A stretch of DNA of 64,000 nucleotides from contig NZ_BMVW01000018.1 in NCBI RefSeq assembly GCF_014650915.1, positions 82,928 through 146,927 of the forward strand, read 5' to 3'. The translations under genes were made by a program, and so were the position numbers. The notes beneath the pieces were generated by a model. That model worked only from the letters and a program-made list of their open reading frames with translations. It was not told where the DNA came from and did no database searches. Positions 45,839 to 54,056 of this stretch are shown one piece after another; position 1 is the stretch's first letter, and every line of letters begins with the position of its first letter. This DNA is from Streptomyces poonensis. Its GTDB lineage: Bacteria > Actinomycetota > Actinomycetes > Streptomycetales > Streptomycetaceae.

Positions 45839-46378
45839 ATGGACACCGCCGCCACCGGATTGACGTTCCGCGACGCCACCGACGCCGACGTGGACGCCTT
45901 GGTCGCGCTCATCCAGTCGGCCTACCGCGGTGAGTCCAGCCGGGCCGGGTGGACCACCGAGGCGGACATCCTCGAGGGGCAGCGCACCGACCCCGAGGGC
46001 GTGCTGGAGGTCATCAAGGCGCCGGACAGCCGGCTGCTCACCGTCGAGCGCGAGGGCACCGTCGTCGCCTGCTGCCAGCTGGAGCACCGCGGCGACCACG
46101 CCTACTTCGGCATGTTCGCGGTCAGCCCCGCGCTCCAGGGCGCCGGACTCGGCAGGGCCGTCCTGGCTCGGGCCGAGCGGACCGCGCGCGAGACCTGGGG
46201 CGCCAAGGAGATGCACATGACCGTGATCTCCGTACGCGAGGACCTCATCGCCTGGTACGAGCGGCGCGGCTACCGCCGTACGGGACGGACGAGCCCGTTC
46301 CCGTACGGCGACGAGCGGTTCGGCATTCCGCAGCGGGCCGACCTGCGGTTCGAGCTGCTGGTCAAGGAGCTGGTCTGA
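45839..46378 (+). CDS. GNAT-family N-acetyltransferase
   Basis: 179 residues. GNAT fold with motif A FGMFAVSPALQGAGLGRAVL (acetyl-CoA pyrophosphate loop Q-x-x-G-x-G), and WYERRGYRRTGRTSPFPYG near the C-terminus. Acceptor unknown. ATG behind AGGAG at good spacing. Divergent from the VOC gene. Confidence 0.92.
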   Translation: MDTAATGLTFRDATDADVDALVALIQSAYRGESSRAGWTTEADILEGQRTDPEGVLEVIKAPDSRLLTVEREGTVVACCQLEHRGDHAYFGMFAVSPALQGAGLGRAVLARAERTARETWGAKEMHMTVISVREDLIAWYERRGYRRTGRTSPFPYGDERFGIPQRADLRFELLVKELV

Positions 46379-46381
46379 CCC

Positions 46382-46397
46382 GTCCCGGCCGCGGGAC
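46382..46397. terminator. Short stem-loop between GNAT and GDPD genes
   Basis: GTCCCG / CGGGAC arms, 4-nt loop, in a 48-bp convergent gap; weak. Confidence 0.3.
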
Positions 46398-46426
46398 CGC
46401 AGTGCGGGCGGCCGTGCGGCCGGCCG

Positions 46427-47110
46427 TCACGCGGTGAAGCGGCCGGTGCGCTTGATCTCCGGATAGTCGGTCGTCGCGCCGTCGAGCTCCAGGGCGCGCA
46501 CCAGCCGCAGCTGGTCCTGGGTGTTCACCACCCAGCCGATGATCCTCAGGTCGGCCTTGCGCGCCCGCTCGACGACCTCCAGCGTCAGCCGCCGGATGTT
46601 CAGCACCAGCGTGCCCGCGCCGACCGCCGTGGCACGCTCCACGACGTCGGTGCCGTAGCGGCTGGCCACCAGCGCGGTGCGCACCCCCGGAACGAGCCGG
46701 GAGATCTCCGCCAGCGCCTCGTCGTGGAAGGACAGCACCTCCACCCGGGCGACGAGATCGCGCCGGTGCATGACCTCGGCGAGCGCCCGGGCCGCCGCCG
46801 CGTTCTTGATCTCCGCCTGCAGCGGGGCGCTCACCGCGTCCACGACCTCCTCGAAGACCGGGATGCGCTCACCGCGGCCCGCGTCGAGGGCGCGCAGCTC
46901 GGCGAGTGTCTTCTCGGCGATCGGCCCGCTGCCGTCCGTCGTGCGGTCCACGTCGGCGTCGTGCATGACGACGAGCGCGCCGTCCTTGCTGAGGTGCAGG
47001 TCGAGTTCGATGACGTCGAGGCCCGCGGCCTGCGCGGCGACGAAGGAGCGGAGGGTGTTCTCGGGTTCGACGCCCATCACTCCGCGGTGACCGATGGTGA
47101 GAAAGTTCAA
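46427..47110 (-). CDS. Glycerophosphodiester phosphodiesterase
   Basis: 227 residues, TIM barrel. Catalytic motif IGHRGVMGVEPENTLRSF (His and Glu), metal-binding DVIELDLHLSKDGALVVMHD, and C-terminal WVVNTQDQL. It hydrolyses glycerophosphodiesters to glycerol-3-phosphate, or related phosphodiesters. No signal peptide with the TTG start at 47110 (GGAAGCAGG upstream), which starts right at the fold; the 45-codon upstream frame looks non-coding. Confidence 0.92.
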   Translation of the reverse strand: MNFLTIGHRGVMGVEPENTLRSFVAAQAAGLDVIELDLHLSKDGALVVMHDADVDRTTDGSGPIAEKTLAELRALDAGRGERIPVFEEVVDAVSAPLQAEIKNAAAARALAEVMHRRDLVARVEVLSFHDEALAEISRLVPGVRTALVASRYGTDVVERATAVGAGTLVLNIRRLTLEVVERARKADLRIIGWVVNTQDQLRLVRALELDGATTDYPEIKRTGRFTA

Positions 47111-47560
47111 GGTGGACCTGCTTCCGTCTGCGGCGGCTCGGTGGCGCGTGGGCGGAGGGGACGGCTCCACGCGGCAAGGCCGCAGCGTAGTCCTCCACTG
47201 GCGATGCAGCCGATGACGCGGGGGTGTGTACGAGCCGTACGGCACCGGGAGCGGAAGGTCCCTCCGGCGGCCGGCGGAGATCGGCTCACCCCTGGGTGGG
47301 CGCGTCCCGCAGGCGTTTGACCGTCCGGTTCCGGCCGCCTCGCCCAGTACGGCGGCCGCGGTTCCCGGCCGACCTCGACGGACCCGGGACGGGACCGATG
47401 GAAGAAGTGGCGGGAGGCTTCTGATCGATGCGGGATATCGCAGGAAAATCTACGGCGATCGCAAGGTTGAGCAGGACAACTTCCCGCCACTGCTCTTGCG
47501 GGAACAATCTCGGCCTACATACGGTGTCCTCACGAGAGGTTCTCCCGTGGAGGATGGGTC
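47111..47560. other. 450-bp divergent intergenic region
   Basis: No supported gene. It separates the phosphodiesterase from the DUF6421 operon. The last 140 bp is AT-richer and holds the inverted repeat at 47481. Confidence 0.5.
47481..47504. promoter_or_regulatory. Inverted repeat TTCCCGC...GCGGGAA
   Basis: Perfect 7-bp arms with a 10-nt loop, about 55-80 bp before the DUF6421 start. Operator or leader hairpin. Confidence 0.5.
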
Positions 47561-48958
47561 ATGACGGAAATTCTTGCGCGAGTGGGTTCGGAGGAGCAGG
47601 TTCCTCCCGTGGTCAGGGTGGTGGATCACCCGGCTTGGCCCGTGCTCAAGGATGCCGTGGAGCGGATCCGGCCATGGCAGTCCGGGGACGGCTCCATCGA
47701 CTTCGGCGCCGACGGCGCGCCGGACCCCGAGGACGCCGGGTCGGCCGTACGGAGTGTCGTCCGGGCGGTCGAGGAGCTGTCGCCGCTGCTGCCCCACGAC
47801 GCCGCGTACCACCGGGCGCTGGTGAAGGACCTGCACCGCTGGGCCGACGAGGGTTTCCAGGTGCCGGACTTCCTCGACTCCCTGCTGGCGTTCCAGCCCG
47901 CCGCCGACCGCCGGGACGGCCTCCAGCACCTCGTCGTCTTCCCGATGTACACGCAGAACGGCAACCCGGACCGCAACCTCGAGGCGGTCGTCCTGCGCAT
48001 GGTCTGGCCGGACTGGCTCGCCGAACTGGAGCGCACCCGCTACGACAACCCCCTGTTCTGCGGGATCACCTTCGAGGACTTCACCGCCGGCTACGACACC
48101 AACTCGGCCGTCCTCTTCCCCGAGACCATCGCCGTGCGCGAGGCCCCCGAGCGCTTCACCTGGGGCGGCATCTTCTGCGACCGTGAGGCGGCCCGCTTCC
48201 GCCGCGTGACCGAGGCCGCCGTGGACCTCCTCGGCCTGGAACTGCCCGACGACATCCGCGAGATGGTCGCCGACCAGGAGCGCTGCCAGCAGGCGTTCGT
48301 GCTGTGGGACATGGTCCACGACCGCACCCACAGCCATGGCGACCTGCCCTTCGACCCCTTCATGATCAAGCAGCGGCAGCCGTTCTGGATGTACGGCCTG
48401 GAGGAACTGCGCTGCGACCTCACCGCGTTCAAGGAGGCCGTCAAGCTGGCGGACGACGGGGTCCCGCAGGGCCGCGACGTCCAGTACGCGGTGCTGTTCG
48501 ACCGGATGTTCCGCTTCCCGGTCACCGGCGAGCGCGTCCGCAACTACGACGGTCTCGGCGGCCAGCTCCTCTTCGCCTACCTGCACAAACACGACGTCGT
48601 CCGCTGGACCGACAACAGGCTCTCCATCGACTGGCAGCGCGCCCCGCAGATCACCAACCAGCTCTGCGCCGAGATCGAGAAGCTCTACCGCGACGGCATC
48701 GACCGGCCGAAACTCGTCCACTGGTTCGCCGGGTACGAGCTGGTCTCCACCTACCTCGCCCCCCACCCGGGCTCCAAGTGGGCCAAGGGCCCCGACGCCC
48801 TCGACCTGTCACTGCCGCCCCGTAAGCTCGTCGACGACGTGCTTCCGGACGAGTTCCCGCTGAGCATGTTCTACGAGGCGCTCGCCAAGAAGCTCAAGCG
48901 TGTGATCGCGGAGACCAAGGGCATCACCGCGCAGGCCGCCGAGCGGGCCGCCGCGTGA
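47561..48958 (+). CDS. DUF6421-family protein
   Basis: 465 residues, soluble, no signal peptide. I recognise the family (segments MYTQNGNPDRNLEAV, HDRTHSHGDLPFDPFMIKQRQPFWMYGLEELRCDL and LHKHDVVRWTDNRL) but know no function. The motif HDRTHSHGDLPFD with clustered His/Asp could bind metal. ATG behind GGAGG. First gene of a three-gene operon with an SDR enzyme and a threonine aldolase. Confidence 0.85.
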   Translation: MTEILARVGSEEQVPPVVRVVDHPAWPVLKDAVERIRPWQSGDGSIDFGADGAPDPEDAGSAVRSVVRAVEELSPLLPHDAAYHRALVKDLHRWADEGFQVPDFLDSLLAFQPAADRRDGLQHLVVFPMYTQNGNPDRNLEAVVLRMVWPDWLAELERTRYDNPLFCGITFEDFTAGYDTNSAVLFPETIAVREAPERFTWGGIFCDREAARFRRVTEAAVDLLGLELPDDIREMVADQERCQQAFVLWDMVHDRTHSHGDLPFDPFMIKQRQPFWMYGLEELRCDLTAFKEAVKLADDGVPQGRDVQYAVLFDRMFRFPVTGERVRNYDGLGGQLLFAYLHKHDVVRWTDNRLSIDWQRAPQITNQLCAEIEKLYRDGIDRPKLVHWFAGYELVSTYLAPHPGSKWAKGPDALDLSLPPRKLVDDVLPDEFPLSMFYEALAKKLKRVIAETKGITAQAAERAAA

Positions 48959-49002
48959 GCGCCACCGGCGCCATGACCGCTCGGACTGCTCAGGAGGCCA
49001 GG

Positions 49003-49767
49003 ATGGGAAACAGGGACGGAAACGGGAACGGCGCGCTGAGCGGTGCGGTGATCGCGGTGGCCGGTGCGGGCGGTCCCGCGGGCCGCGCGGCGCTGCTGCG
49101 GCTCGCCGCGGCGGGGGCGACCGTCATCGGCTCGGACAACGACCCCGAGCGGCTGGCCGAGGCCGTGGACGCGGCCCGTTCCGCGCACGGCGGCGCCACG
49201 GTCGTCGGCGACACCGTCGATCTGCTGGACCTGAAGTCGGCCCGCGACTGGGCCGGCCGGATCGAGACGGACTTCGGGCGGGTGGACGGCCTCGTCCACC
49301 TGGTCGGGGGCTGGCGCGGCAGCGCGACCTTCGCGGAGACCGACCTCGCCGACTGGGACCTGCTGGAGAAGCTGCTCGTCCGTACCGTGCAGCACACCTC
49401 GCTCGCCTTCCACGACGCCCTGCTGCGCAGCGACCGCGGCCGCTATCTGCTGATCAGCGCGGCGGGCGCGAGCAGGCCGACGGCGGGCAACGCGGCGTAC
49501 TCGGCGGCGAAGGCCGCCGCCGAGGCGTGGACGCTCGCCCTGGCGGACGCCTTCCGCAAGGCCGGGGGCGAGCAGGGACCGAGGGCGGCGGCTGCGATCC
49601 TGGTCGTGAAGGCGTTGGTGCACGACGCGATGCGCGCCGAGCGCCCCAACGCGAAGTTCGCGGGCTTCACGGACGTCGACGACCTCGCCGAGGCCGTCGC
49701 CGGTGTCTGGGAGCGGCCCGCCGCCGAAGTGAACGGGAACCGTCTGTGGCTGACCGAGAAGCCGTGA
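49003..49767 (+). CDS. SDR-family oxidoreductase
   Basis: 254 residues. Rossmann fold with glycine motif VAGAGGPAGRAALL (variant of TGxxxGxG), NAG replaced by LVGGWRG, catalytic Ser in LLISAAGA and YSAAK. NAD(P)-dependent; substrate unknown. ATG at 49003 has a strong AGGAGG; a GTG at 48955 overlapping the DUF6421 stop (GTGA) is a possible longer start. The stop overlaps the aldolase start. Confidence 0.87.
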   Translation: MGNRDGNGNGALSGAVIAVAGAGGPAGRAALLRLAAAGATVIGSDNDPERLAEAVDAARSAHGGATVVGDTVDLLDLKSARDWAGRIETDFGRVDGLVHLVGGWRGSATFAETDLADWDLLEKLLVRTVQHTSLAFHDALLRSDRGRYLLISAAGASRPTAGNAAYSAAKAAAEAWTLALADAFRKAGGEQGPRAAAAILVVKALVHDAMRAERPNAKFAGFTDVDDLAEAVAGVWERPAAEVNGNRLWLTEKP

Positions 49768-50834
49768 ACCCCCCGAAGACCGACGCGCGACGCCGGCACG
49801 ACCCCGGCGTCCGCGGCTTCGCCAGCGACAACTACGCGGGAGCCCACCCCGAGGTGCTCGCCGCCCTGTCCCTGGCCAACGGCGGGCACGAGGTGGCGTA
49901 CGGCGGCGACGCCTACACGGAGCACCTCCAGCGGATCATCCGCAGCCACTTCGGCGCCACGGCCGAGGCGTACCCCGTCTTCAACGGCACCGGCGCCAAC
50001 GTCCTCGCGCTCCAGGCGGTCACCGACCGCTGGGGCGCGGTGATCTGCGCCGAGAGCGCGCACATCAACGTCGACGAGGGCGGCGCGCCCGAGCGCATGG
50101 GCGGCCTGAAACTGCTCACGGTGCCCACGCCCGACGGCAAGCTCACCCCCGAGCTGATCGACCGTCAGGCCTGGGGCTTCGAGGACGAGCACCGCGCGAT
50201 GCCGCAGGTCGTCTCGCTCACCCAGAGCACCGAACTGGGCACCCTCTACGCCCCGGACGAGATACGGGCGATCTGCGAGCACGCCCACGCGCACGGCATG
50301 AGGGTGCACGTGGACGGTTCCCGGATCGCCAACGCGGCCGCCTCCCTGGACGTCCCGATGCGGACGTTCACCAACGCGGTGGGCGTCGACATCCTCTCCC
50401 TCGGGGGGACGAAGAACGGCGCGCTGTTCGGCGAGGCCGTCGTGGTGATCAACCAGGACGCGGTGCGCCGCATGACGCACCTGCGCAAGCTGTCCATGCA
50501 GCTCGCATCCAAGATGCGTTTCGTGTCGGTGCAGTTGGAGGCGCTGTTCGCCAAGGACCTGTGGCTGCGCAACGCCCGCCACGCCAACGAGATGGCCCAG
50601 CGCCTGGCCGAGGGCGTGCGCGCCGTGGACGGCGTGGACATCCTGTACCCGGTCCAGGCCAACGCGGTGTTCGCCCGGCTGCCGCACGACGTGGCGGAGC
50701 GGCTGCAGAAGCGGTACCGCTTCTACTTCTGGGACGAGGCCGCCGGCCATGTCCGCTGGGTGTGCTCCTTCGACACGGCCGAGGACGACGTGGACGGCTT
50801 CGTGGCGGCGCTGAAGGAGGAGATGGCGCGGTAG
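49764..50834 (+). CDS. Low-specificity L-threonine aldolase-type PLP enzyme
   Basis: 356 residues of the beta-eliminating-lyase/threonine aldolase family: FASDNYAGAHPEVLAAL at the N-terminus, FNGTGANVLALQ, HVDGSRIANAA, and the PLP lysine in SLGGTKNGALFGE (Lys217). It should cleave threonine or allo-threonine to glycine and acetaldehyde. GTG start overlaps the SDR stop (GTGA). Confidence 0.92.
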   Translation: MNPPKTDARRRHDPGVRGFASDNYAGAHPEVLAALSLANGGHEVAYGGDAYTEHLQRIIRSHFGATAEAYPVFNGTGANVLALQAVTDRWGAVICAESAHINVDEGGAPERMGGLKLLTVPTPDGKLTPELIDRQAWGFEDEHRAMPQVVSLTQSTELGTLYAPDEIRAICEHAHAHGMRVHVDGSRIANAAASLDVPMRTFTNAVGVDILSLGGTKNGALFGEAVVVINQDAVRRMTHLRKLSMQLASKMRFVSVQLEALFAKDLWLRNARHANEMAQRLAEGVRAVDGVDILYPVQANAVFARLPHDVAERLQKRYRFYFWDEAAGHVRWVCSFDTAEDDVDGFVAALKEEMAR

Positions 50835-50894
50835 CGCCGGGGACCGGAGGGTCGCGGCCCGCTCTGCATAGTTATACGGTCATCTGAAAAGTCA

Positions 50895-50924
50895 TTGACT
50901 GACGGGTGATCGTATTCCTATGCT
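50895..50924 (+). promoter_or_regulatory. Predicted sigma-70-type promoter, transglutaminase-like gene
   Basis: TTGACT, 18-nt spacer, TATGCT. Expected transcript start (about 50931-50933) coincides with the ATG, suggesting a leaderless message. Confidence 0.6.
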
Positions 50925-50932
50925 CTGCGGGC

Positions 50933-51526
50933 ATGGAGCTGACCCAGGAAACGCCCGACCTCTCCGCCTATCTAGCCGCTGACGAGGTCATCGACCACCA
51001 TCACCCGCAGGTGCGGCGGACGGCCGCATATCTCGCCGAGGAGGTGGATGACTCGTATGGCTATGCGCGAGCGGCCTATGAGTTCGTGCGTGACGCCATC
51101 CCGCACTCGGCGGACTCCGGCGATCTTCGCGTCACCTGGCGCGCCTCCGACGTGCTGGAGCAGGGCACCGGCATCTGTTATGCCAAGGCCCACGCCCTGG
51201 CCGCCCTGCTGAGGGCCGAGGACATCCCGACCGCGCTGTGCTACCAGCGGCTGGCGCACGACGACGGCGACGGGTACGCGGTGCACGGCCTGGTCGCCGT
51301 ACGGTTCAACGGCGCCTGGCACCGGCAGGACCCCCGCGGCAACAAGCCGGGTGTGGACGCGCGGTTCTCCCTCGAAGGCGAGAGACTCGCCTTCACCCCC
51401 GACCCCGGCTCGGACGAGAGGGACTACCCCGTCCTGTATGCCACTCCGCACCCGGCCGTACTCGACGTCCTCCGGGCCGCTCCCGACCGGCCGTACCTCT
51501 GGAAGACGCTGCCCGCCGCCCTCTGA
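50933..51526 (+). CDS. Transglutaminase-like cysteine peptidase-fold protein
   Basis: 197 residues. Catalytic triad candidates are in order: Cys in GTGICYAKAHALAALLR, His in DGYAVHGLVAVRF and Asp in WHRQDPRGNK. No signal peptide. Likely an amidase, protease or transglutaminase of the TGc family; substrate unknown. ATG at 50933 sits at the predicted transcription start with no ribosome site. Convergent with the acyltransferase gene. Confidence 0.9.
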   Translation: MELTQETPDLSAYLAADEVIDHHHPQVRRTAAYLAEEVDDSYGYARAAYEFVRDAIPHSADSGDLRVTWRASDVLEQGTGICYAKAHALAALLRAEDIPTALCYQRLAHDDGDGYAVHGLVAVRFNGAWHRQDPRGNKPGVDARFSLEGERLAFTPDPGSDERDYPVLYATPHPAVLDVLRAAPDRPYLWKTLPAAL

Positions 51527-51541
51527 GGTCGGCCACCACGG

Positions 51542-52270
51542 TCAGCGCGCCTCGGCCGCCCGCACCTCTTCCGGCGTGGGAGCCGTGCCGCCCAGATGTG
51601 CCGGGACCCACCAGGTGTCGTGCGGGCCCTTGGGGCGCACGGGGTAGGCACGCTGCGCGGCCTCCAGCAGCTCCTGGACGCGGTCGCGCAACTGGCGTGT
51701 GATCGCGCCCGCGTACTTGTCCTTGGACGCCTCGATCGCCTCACCGACCCGTATGGTGACGGGGATGTGGCTGCGCTTGAAGTTGCGCGGGTGGCCCTTG
51801 GTCCACAGTCGCTGCGTCCCCCACACCGCCATCGGGACCAGCGGAACACCGGCCTCCTGGGCCAGCCGGGCGGCGCCCGACTTGAAGCTCTTCAGGGTGA
51901 ACGAGGGCGAGATCGTGGCCTCGGGGAAGATGCCCACGATCTCACCGGACCGCAGCGAGTCCAGGGCGTGCGCGTACGCGGCCTCGCCCTGGGAGCGGTC
52001 CACGGGGATGTGCTTCATACCGCGCATCAGCGGACCGGCGACCTTGTGCCGGAACACCGACTCCTTCGCCATGAAGCGCACCAGCCGCTTCTGGGGCAGC
52101 GCGGCGAGGCCGTTGAAGATGAAGTCCAGGTAGCTGATGTGATTGCTCACCAGCACCGCGCCGCCCGAACGCGGGATGTTCTCCGACCCCTTGCAGTCGA
52201 TCTTCAGGTCCCACGCCCTGAACATTGTGCGGGCGAGACCGATGACGGGACGGTAGACAAACTCGGCCAT
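51542..52270 (-). CDS. 1-acyl-glycerol-3-phosphate acyltransferase (PlsC family)
   Basis: 242 residues. PlsC motifs: NHISYLD (HX4D), MRGMKHIPVDRSQGE, GIFPEATISPS and VPLVPMAVWG. It transfers acyl groups to lysophosphatidate in phospholipid synthesis, at the membrane. ATG at 52270. Confidence 0.94.
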   Translation of the reverse strand: MAEFVYRPVIGLARTMFRAWDLKIDCKGSENIPRSGGAVLVSNHISYLDFIFNGLAALPQKRLVRFMAKESVFRHKVAGPLMRGMKHIPVDRSQGEAAYAHALDSLRSGEIVGIFPEATISPSFTLKSFKSGAARLAQEAGVPLVPMAVWGTQRLWTKGHPRNFKRSHIPVTIRVGEAIEASKDKYAGAITRQLRDRVQELLEAAQRAYPVRPKGPHDTWWVPAHLGGTAPTPEEVRAAEAR

Positions 52271-52608
52271 GGACGAGGTGGACCCTTCTCTCTGCCTGGA
52301 AGGGGACTCCCGGCGGAAAAGTTACGGAGCCGTAGGTTTACGGCATAGCGCAGATGGTGCCCCATGGAACGGACGGACAACCAGCCCCAGTGCCCCACAA
52401 TGGCGAGATCCTCGTCACGTCGCCCTCCGATCACCTCGGGGTTTTAAGCGGGCTTTACTATTCGCGTACGGTTGTCCGCCGGACGAGACCGGACATTCCG
52501 CAGCCCCCTCGGCGGCCTGCGGGAATCTCTGCGCGCGTGGCAACGCTGGAGCGAGTGGAGCGCAGGGTCGCAGTGTGCCGCCTCGGCGGCGGAACGGGAG
52601 GGATCAGG
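52271..52608. other. 338-bp divergent region, acyltransferase / thioredoxin
   Basis: No supported gene; frames crossing it lack a ribosome site. A short AT-richer stretch (52440-52475) probably holds the thioredoxin-side promoter. Confidence 0.45.
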
Positions 52609-52944
52609 GTGGGCGGGCGCGACGGGAACGACAGGCTCGGCGCGGCGGAACTGGGGGAGGACCTCGGTGAACGGGCCACGCTCGTCCAGTTCTCCAGCGC
52701 GTTCTGCGCCCCTTGCCGGGCGACCCGGCGGGTGCTGGCGGATGTCGCCGGGATGGTGTCCGGCGTCGCCCATGTGGAGATCGACGCCGAGGACAACCTC
52801 GGCCTGGTCCGCGCACTCGGCATCGAGAAGACCCCGACCGTGCTCGTCCTCGACGCGGACGGACGCGTCGTGCGGCGCGCCGCGGGCCTGCCGCGCAAGG
52901 TGGACGTGATCGCGGCCCTCGGCGAGGCGGTCCGGCTCCCGTGA
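52609..52944 (+). CDS. Thioredoxin-family protein
   Basis: 111 residues. Active site FCAPC (CxxC with Ala-Pro) within FSSAFCAPCRATRRVL, conserved cis-Pro region in KTPTVLVLDADG. No signal peptide, cytoplasmic. The usual WCGPC is altered, so redox potential may differ. GTG at 52609 has GGGAGGGATCAGG; longer frame upstream is less supported. Confidence 0.87.
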   Translation: MGGRDGNDRLGAAELGEDLGERATLVQFSSAFCAPCRATRRVLADVAGMVSGVAHVEIDAEDNLGLVRALGIEKTPTVLVLDADGRVVRRAAGLPRKVDVIAALGEAVRLP

Positions 52945-53153
52945 CGGACCCCGGGACGACTTCCGGGGTGCCGTTCGTGATGCCTCCCAGGGCGCCCTCC
53001 GCGACGACCCGCGTGCGCCGAGCGGTCCGCTCCGTATCGCATCCGGTCGGCCCCGTACGGCACCCGGTCCCGTATGAGAAACGGCCGGTGACGCATCTCC
53101 CACTTGCCGGGACGCACTTGACTGTATGCCTCACCTATCGTCAGCCTGACCGT

Positions 53154-53234
53154 ATGCCCCGGGACCCCCTTCTCTTCGCGCGCGTCCATGTGGATCTCGG
53201 CCGCACGACGAGCGCGCGCTGTCCGGGCTGTTGA
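53154..53234 (+). CDS. Cysteine-ending leader peptide (26 codons)
   Basis: Short frame MPRDPLLF...HVDLGR...CPGC-stop. The RxHVDLxR...SAxC pattern matches the actinobacterial putative leader peptides found upstream of sulfur and cysteine-related genes. Two Cys codons near the end and the stop codon fall inside a stem-loop (53225-53241). No strong ribosome site seen. 44 bp before the flavin reductase gene, which it may attenuate in response to cysteine supply. Confidence 0.65.
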   Translation: MPRDPLLFARVHVDLGRTTSARCPGC

Positions 53235-53241
53235 ACAGCCC
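53225..53241 (+). promoter_or_regulatory. Leader hairpin over the peptide's Cys-stop codons
   Basis: GGGCTGT / ACAGCCC arms with a TGA loop; the loop is the leader peptide stop codon. Ribosome position on the leader would decide whether it forms. Confidence 0.55.
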
Positions 53242-53278
53242 CGGCCACGTACGTCCCCTCCCGCAGAAGGGCAGCCCG

Positions 53279-53815
53279 ATGACGGCCAGCACCGGCCTCA
53301 CCGCCTCCAGCACCCCGACCACTCCCACCGCCCCTCGTCCCGCCTCCGGTGATCTGCTGCGGTCCGTCTTCCGGCGGCACGCGGCCGGGGTCGCCGTGAT
53401 CACCGCGCGCGGCCCGGCCGGCCCCGTCGGCTTCACCGCGACGTCGCTGGCCTCCGTCTCCGCCGAGCCCCCGCTGGTCTCCTTCGGTGTCAGCACCGGC
53501 GGCTCCAGCTGGCCGACGGTCTCCCGGACCGGTTACGTGGGCGTGCACCTCCTCGGCGAGCACCAGCGGGAGCTGGCCGCCACCTTCGCCCGCAGCGGGG
53601 CCGACCGCTTCGCGGAGCCCACCCGGTGGCACACCGGCCCGGAGGGTGTCCCGGTCCTGGACGACGTGCTCGCCTGGCTGGTCTGCCGGGTGGTGGCGCG
53701 GGTTCCGGCGGCGGACCACCGGATCGTTCTCGCCGAGGTGGTCGACGGGGATCCGTCGGGTGCGGGGCGCCCGCTGCTGTACCACCAGGGCGGCTACAAC
53801 GGACTGCGTGACTGA
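53279..53815 (+). CDS. Flavin reductase-family protein
   Basis: 178 residues. FMN-binding split barrel: VFRRHAAGVAVITARGPAGPVGFTATSLASVSAEPPLVSFGV, GYVGVHLLGEHQRELAATFA, PLLYHQGGYNGL. Reduces flavin for a partner monooxygenase; in leader-peptide contexts the partner is often a sulfonate or sulfur-scavenging enzyme, but none is adjacent. ATG at 53279 with AAGGG. Confidence 0.91.
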   Translation: MTASTGLTASSTPTTPTAPRPASGDLLRSVFRRHAAGVAVITARGPAGPVGFTATSLASVSAEPPLVSFGVSTGGSSWPTVSRTGYVGVHLLGEHQRELAATFARSGADRFAEPTRWHTGPEGVPVLDDVLAWLVCRVVARVPAADHRIVLAEVVDGDPSGAGRPLLYHQGGYNGLRD

Positions 53816-53889
53816 CCCGCGCGCGGGGGTGGATCCGGCTGCCCGGCCCGACTGCCTGACTGATTACGCAGCGTTGTCAAGGTCACAGT

Positions 53890-53935
53890 GCAAAGCGCTT
53901 GCTTAGCGGGCAGGCAATGGATGTACTGGCGAGTA
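53890..53935. promoter_or_regulatory. Two palindromes upstream of etfBA
   Basis: GCAAAGCGCTTGC (53890-53902, core AAGCGCTT) and TACTggcgAGTA (53924-53935). Both forms recall TetR-type operators of fatty-acid degradation genes in actinobacteria; which regulator binds is unknown. Confidence 0.55.
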
Positions 53936-54056
53936 ATATTTCCTCCCGGAGCGCGGGCCGCCCCGAAGGGGACCGGCCGCCACAGGCGCCTATGCTGCCT
54001 GCAGGAAGGCAGCCCGGAAGGCAGCCCGGAAATGACGATGCAGTAGGAGAGCCGGC

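Noticed and set aside
53231..53279. TTG start giving a longer flavin reductase
   Set aside because: It lies inside the leader hairpin and overlaps the leader stop; ATG 53279 has AAGGG upstream.
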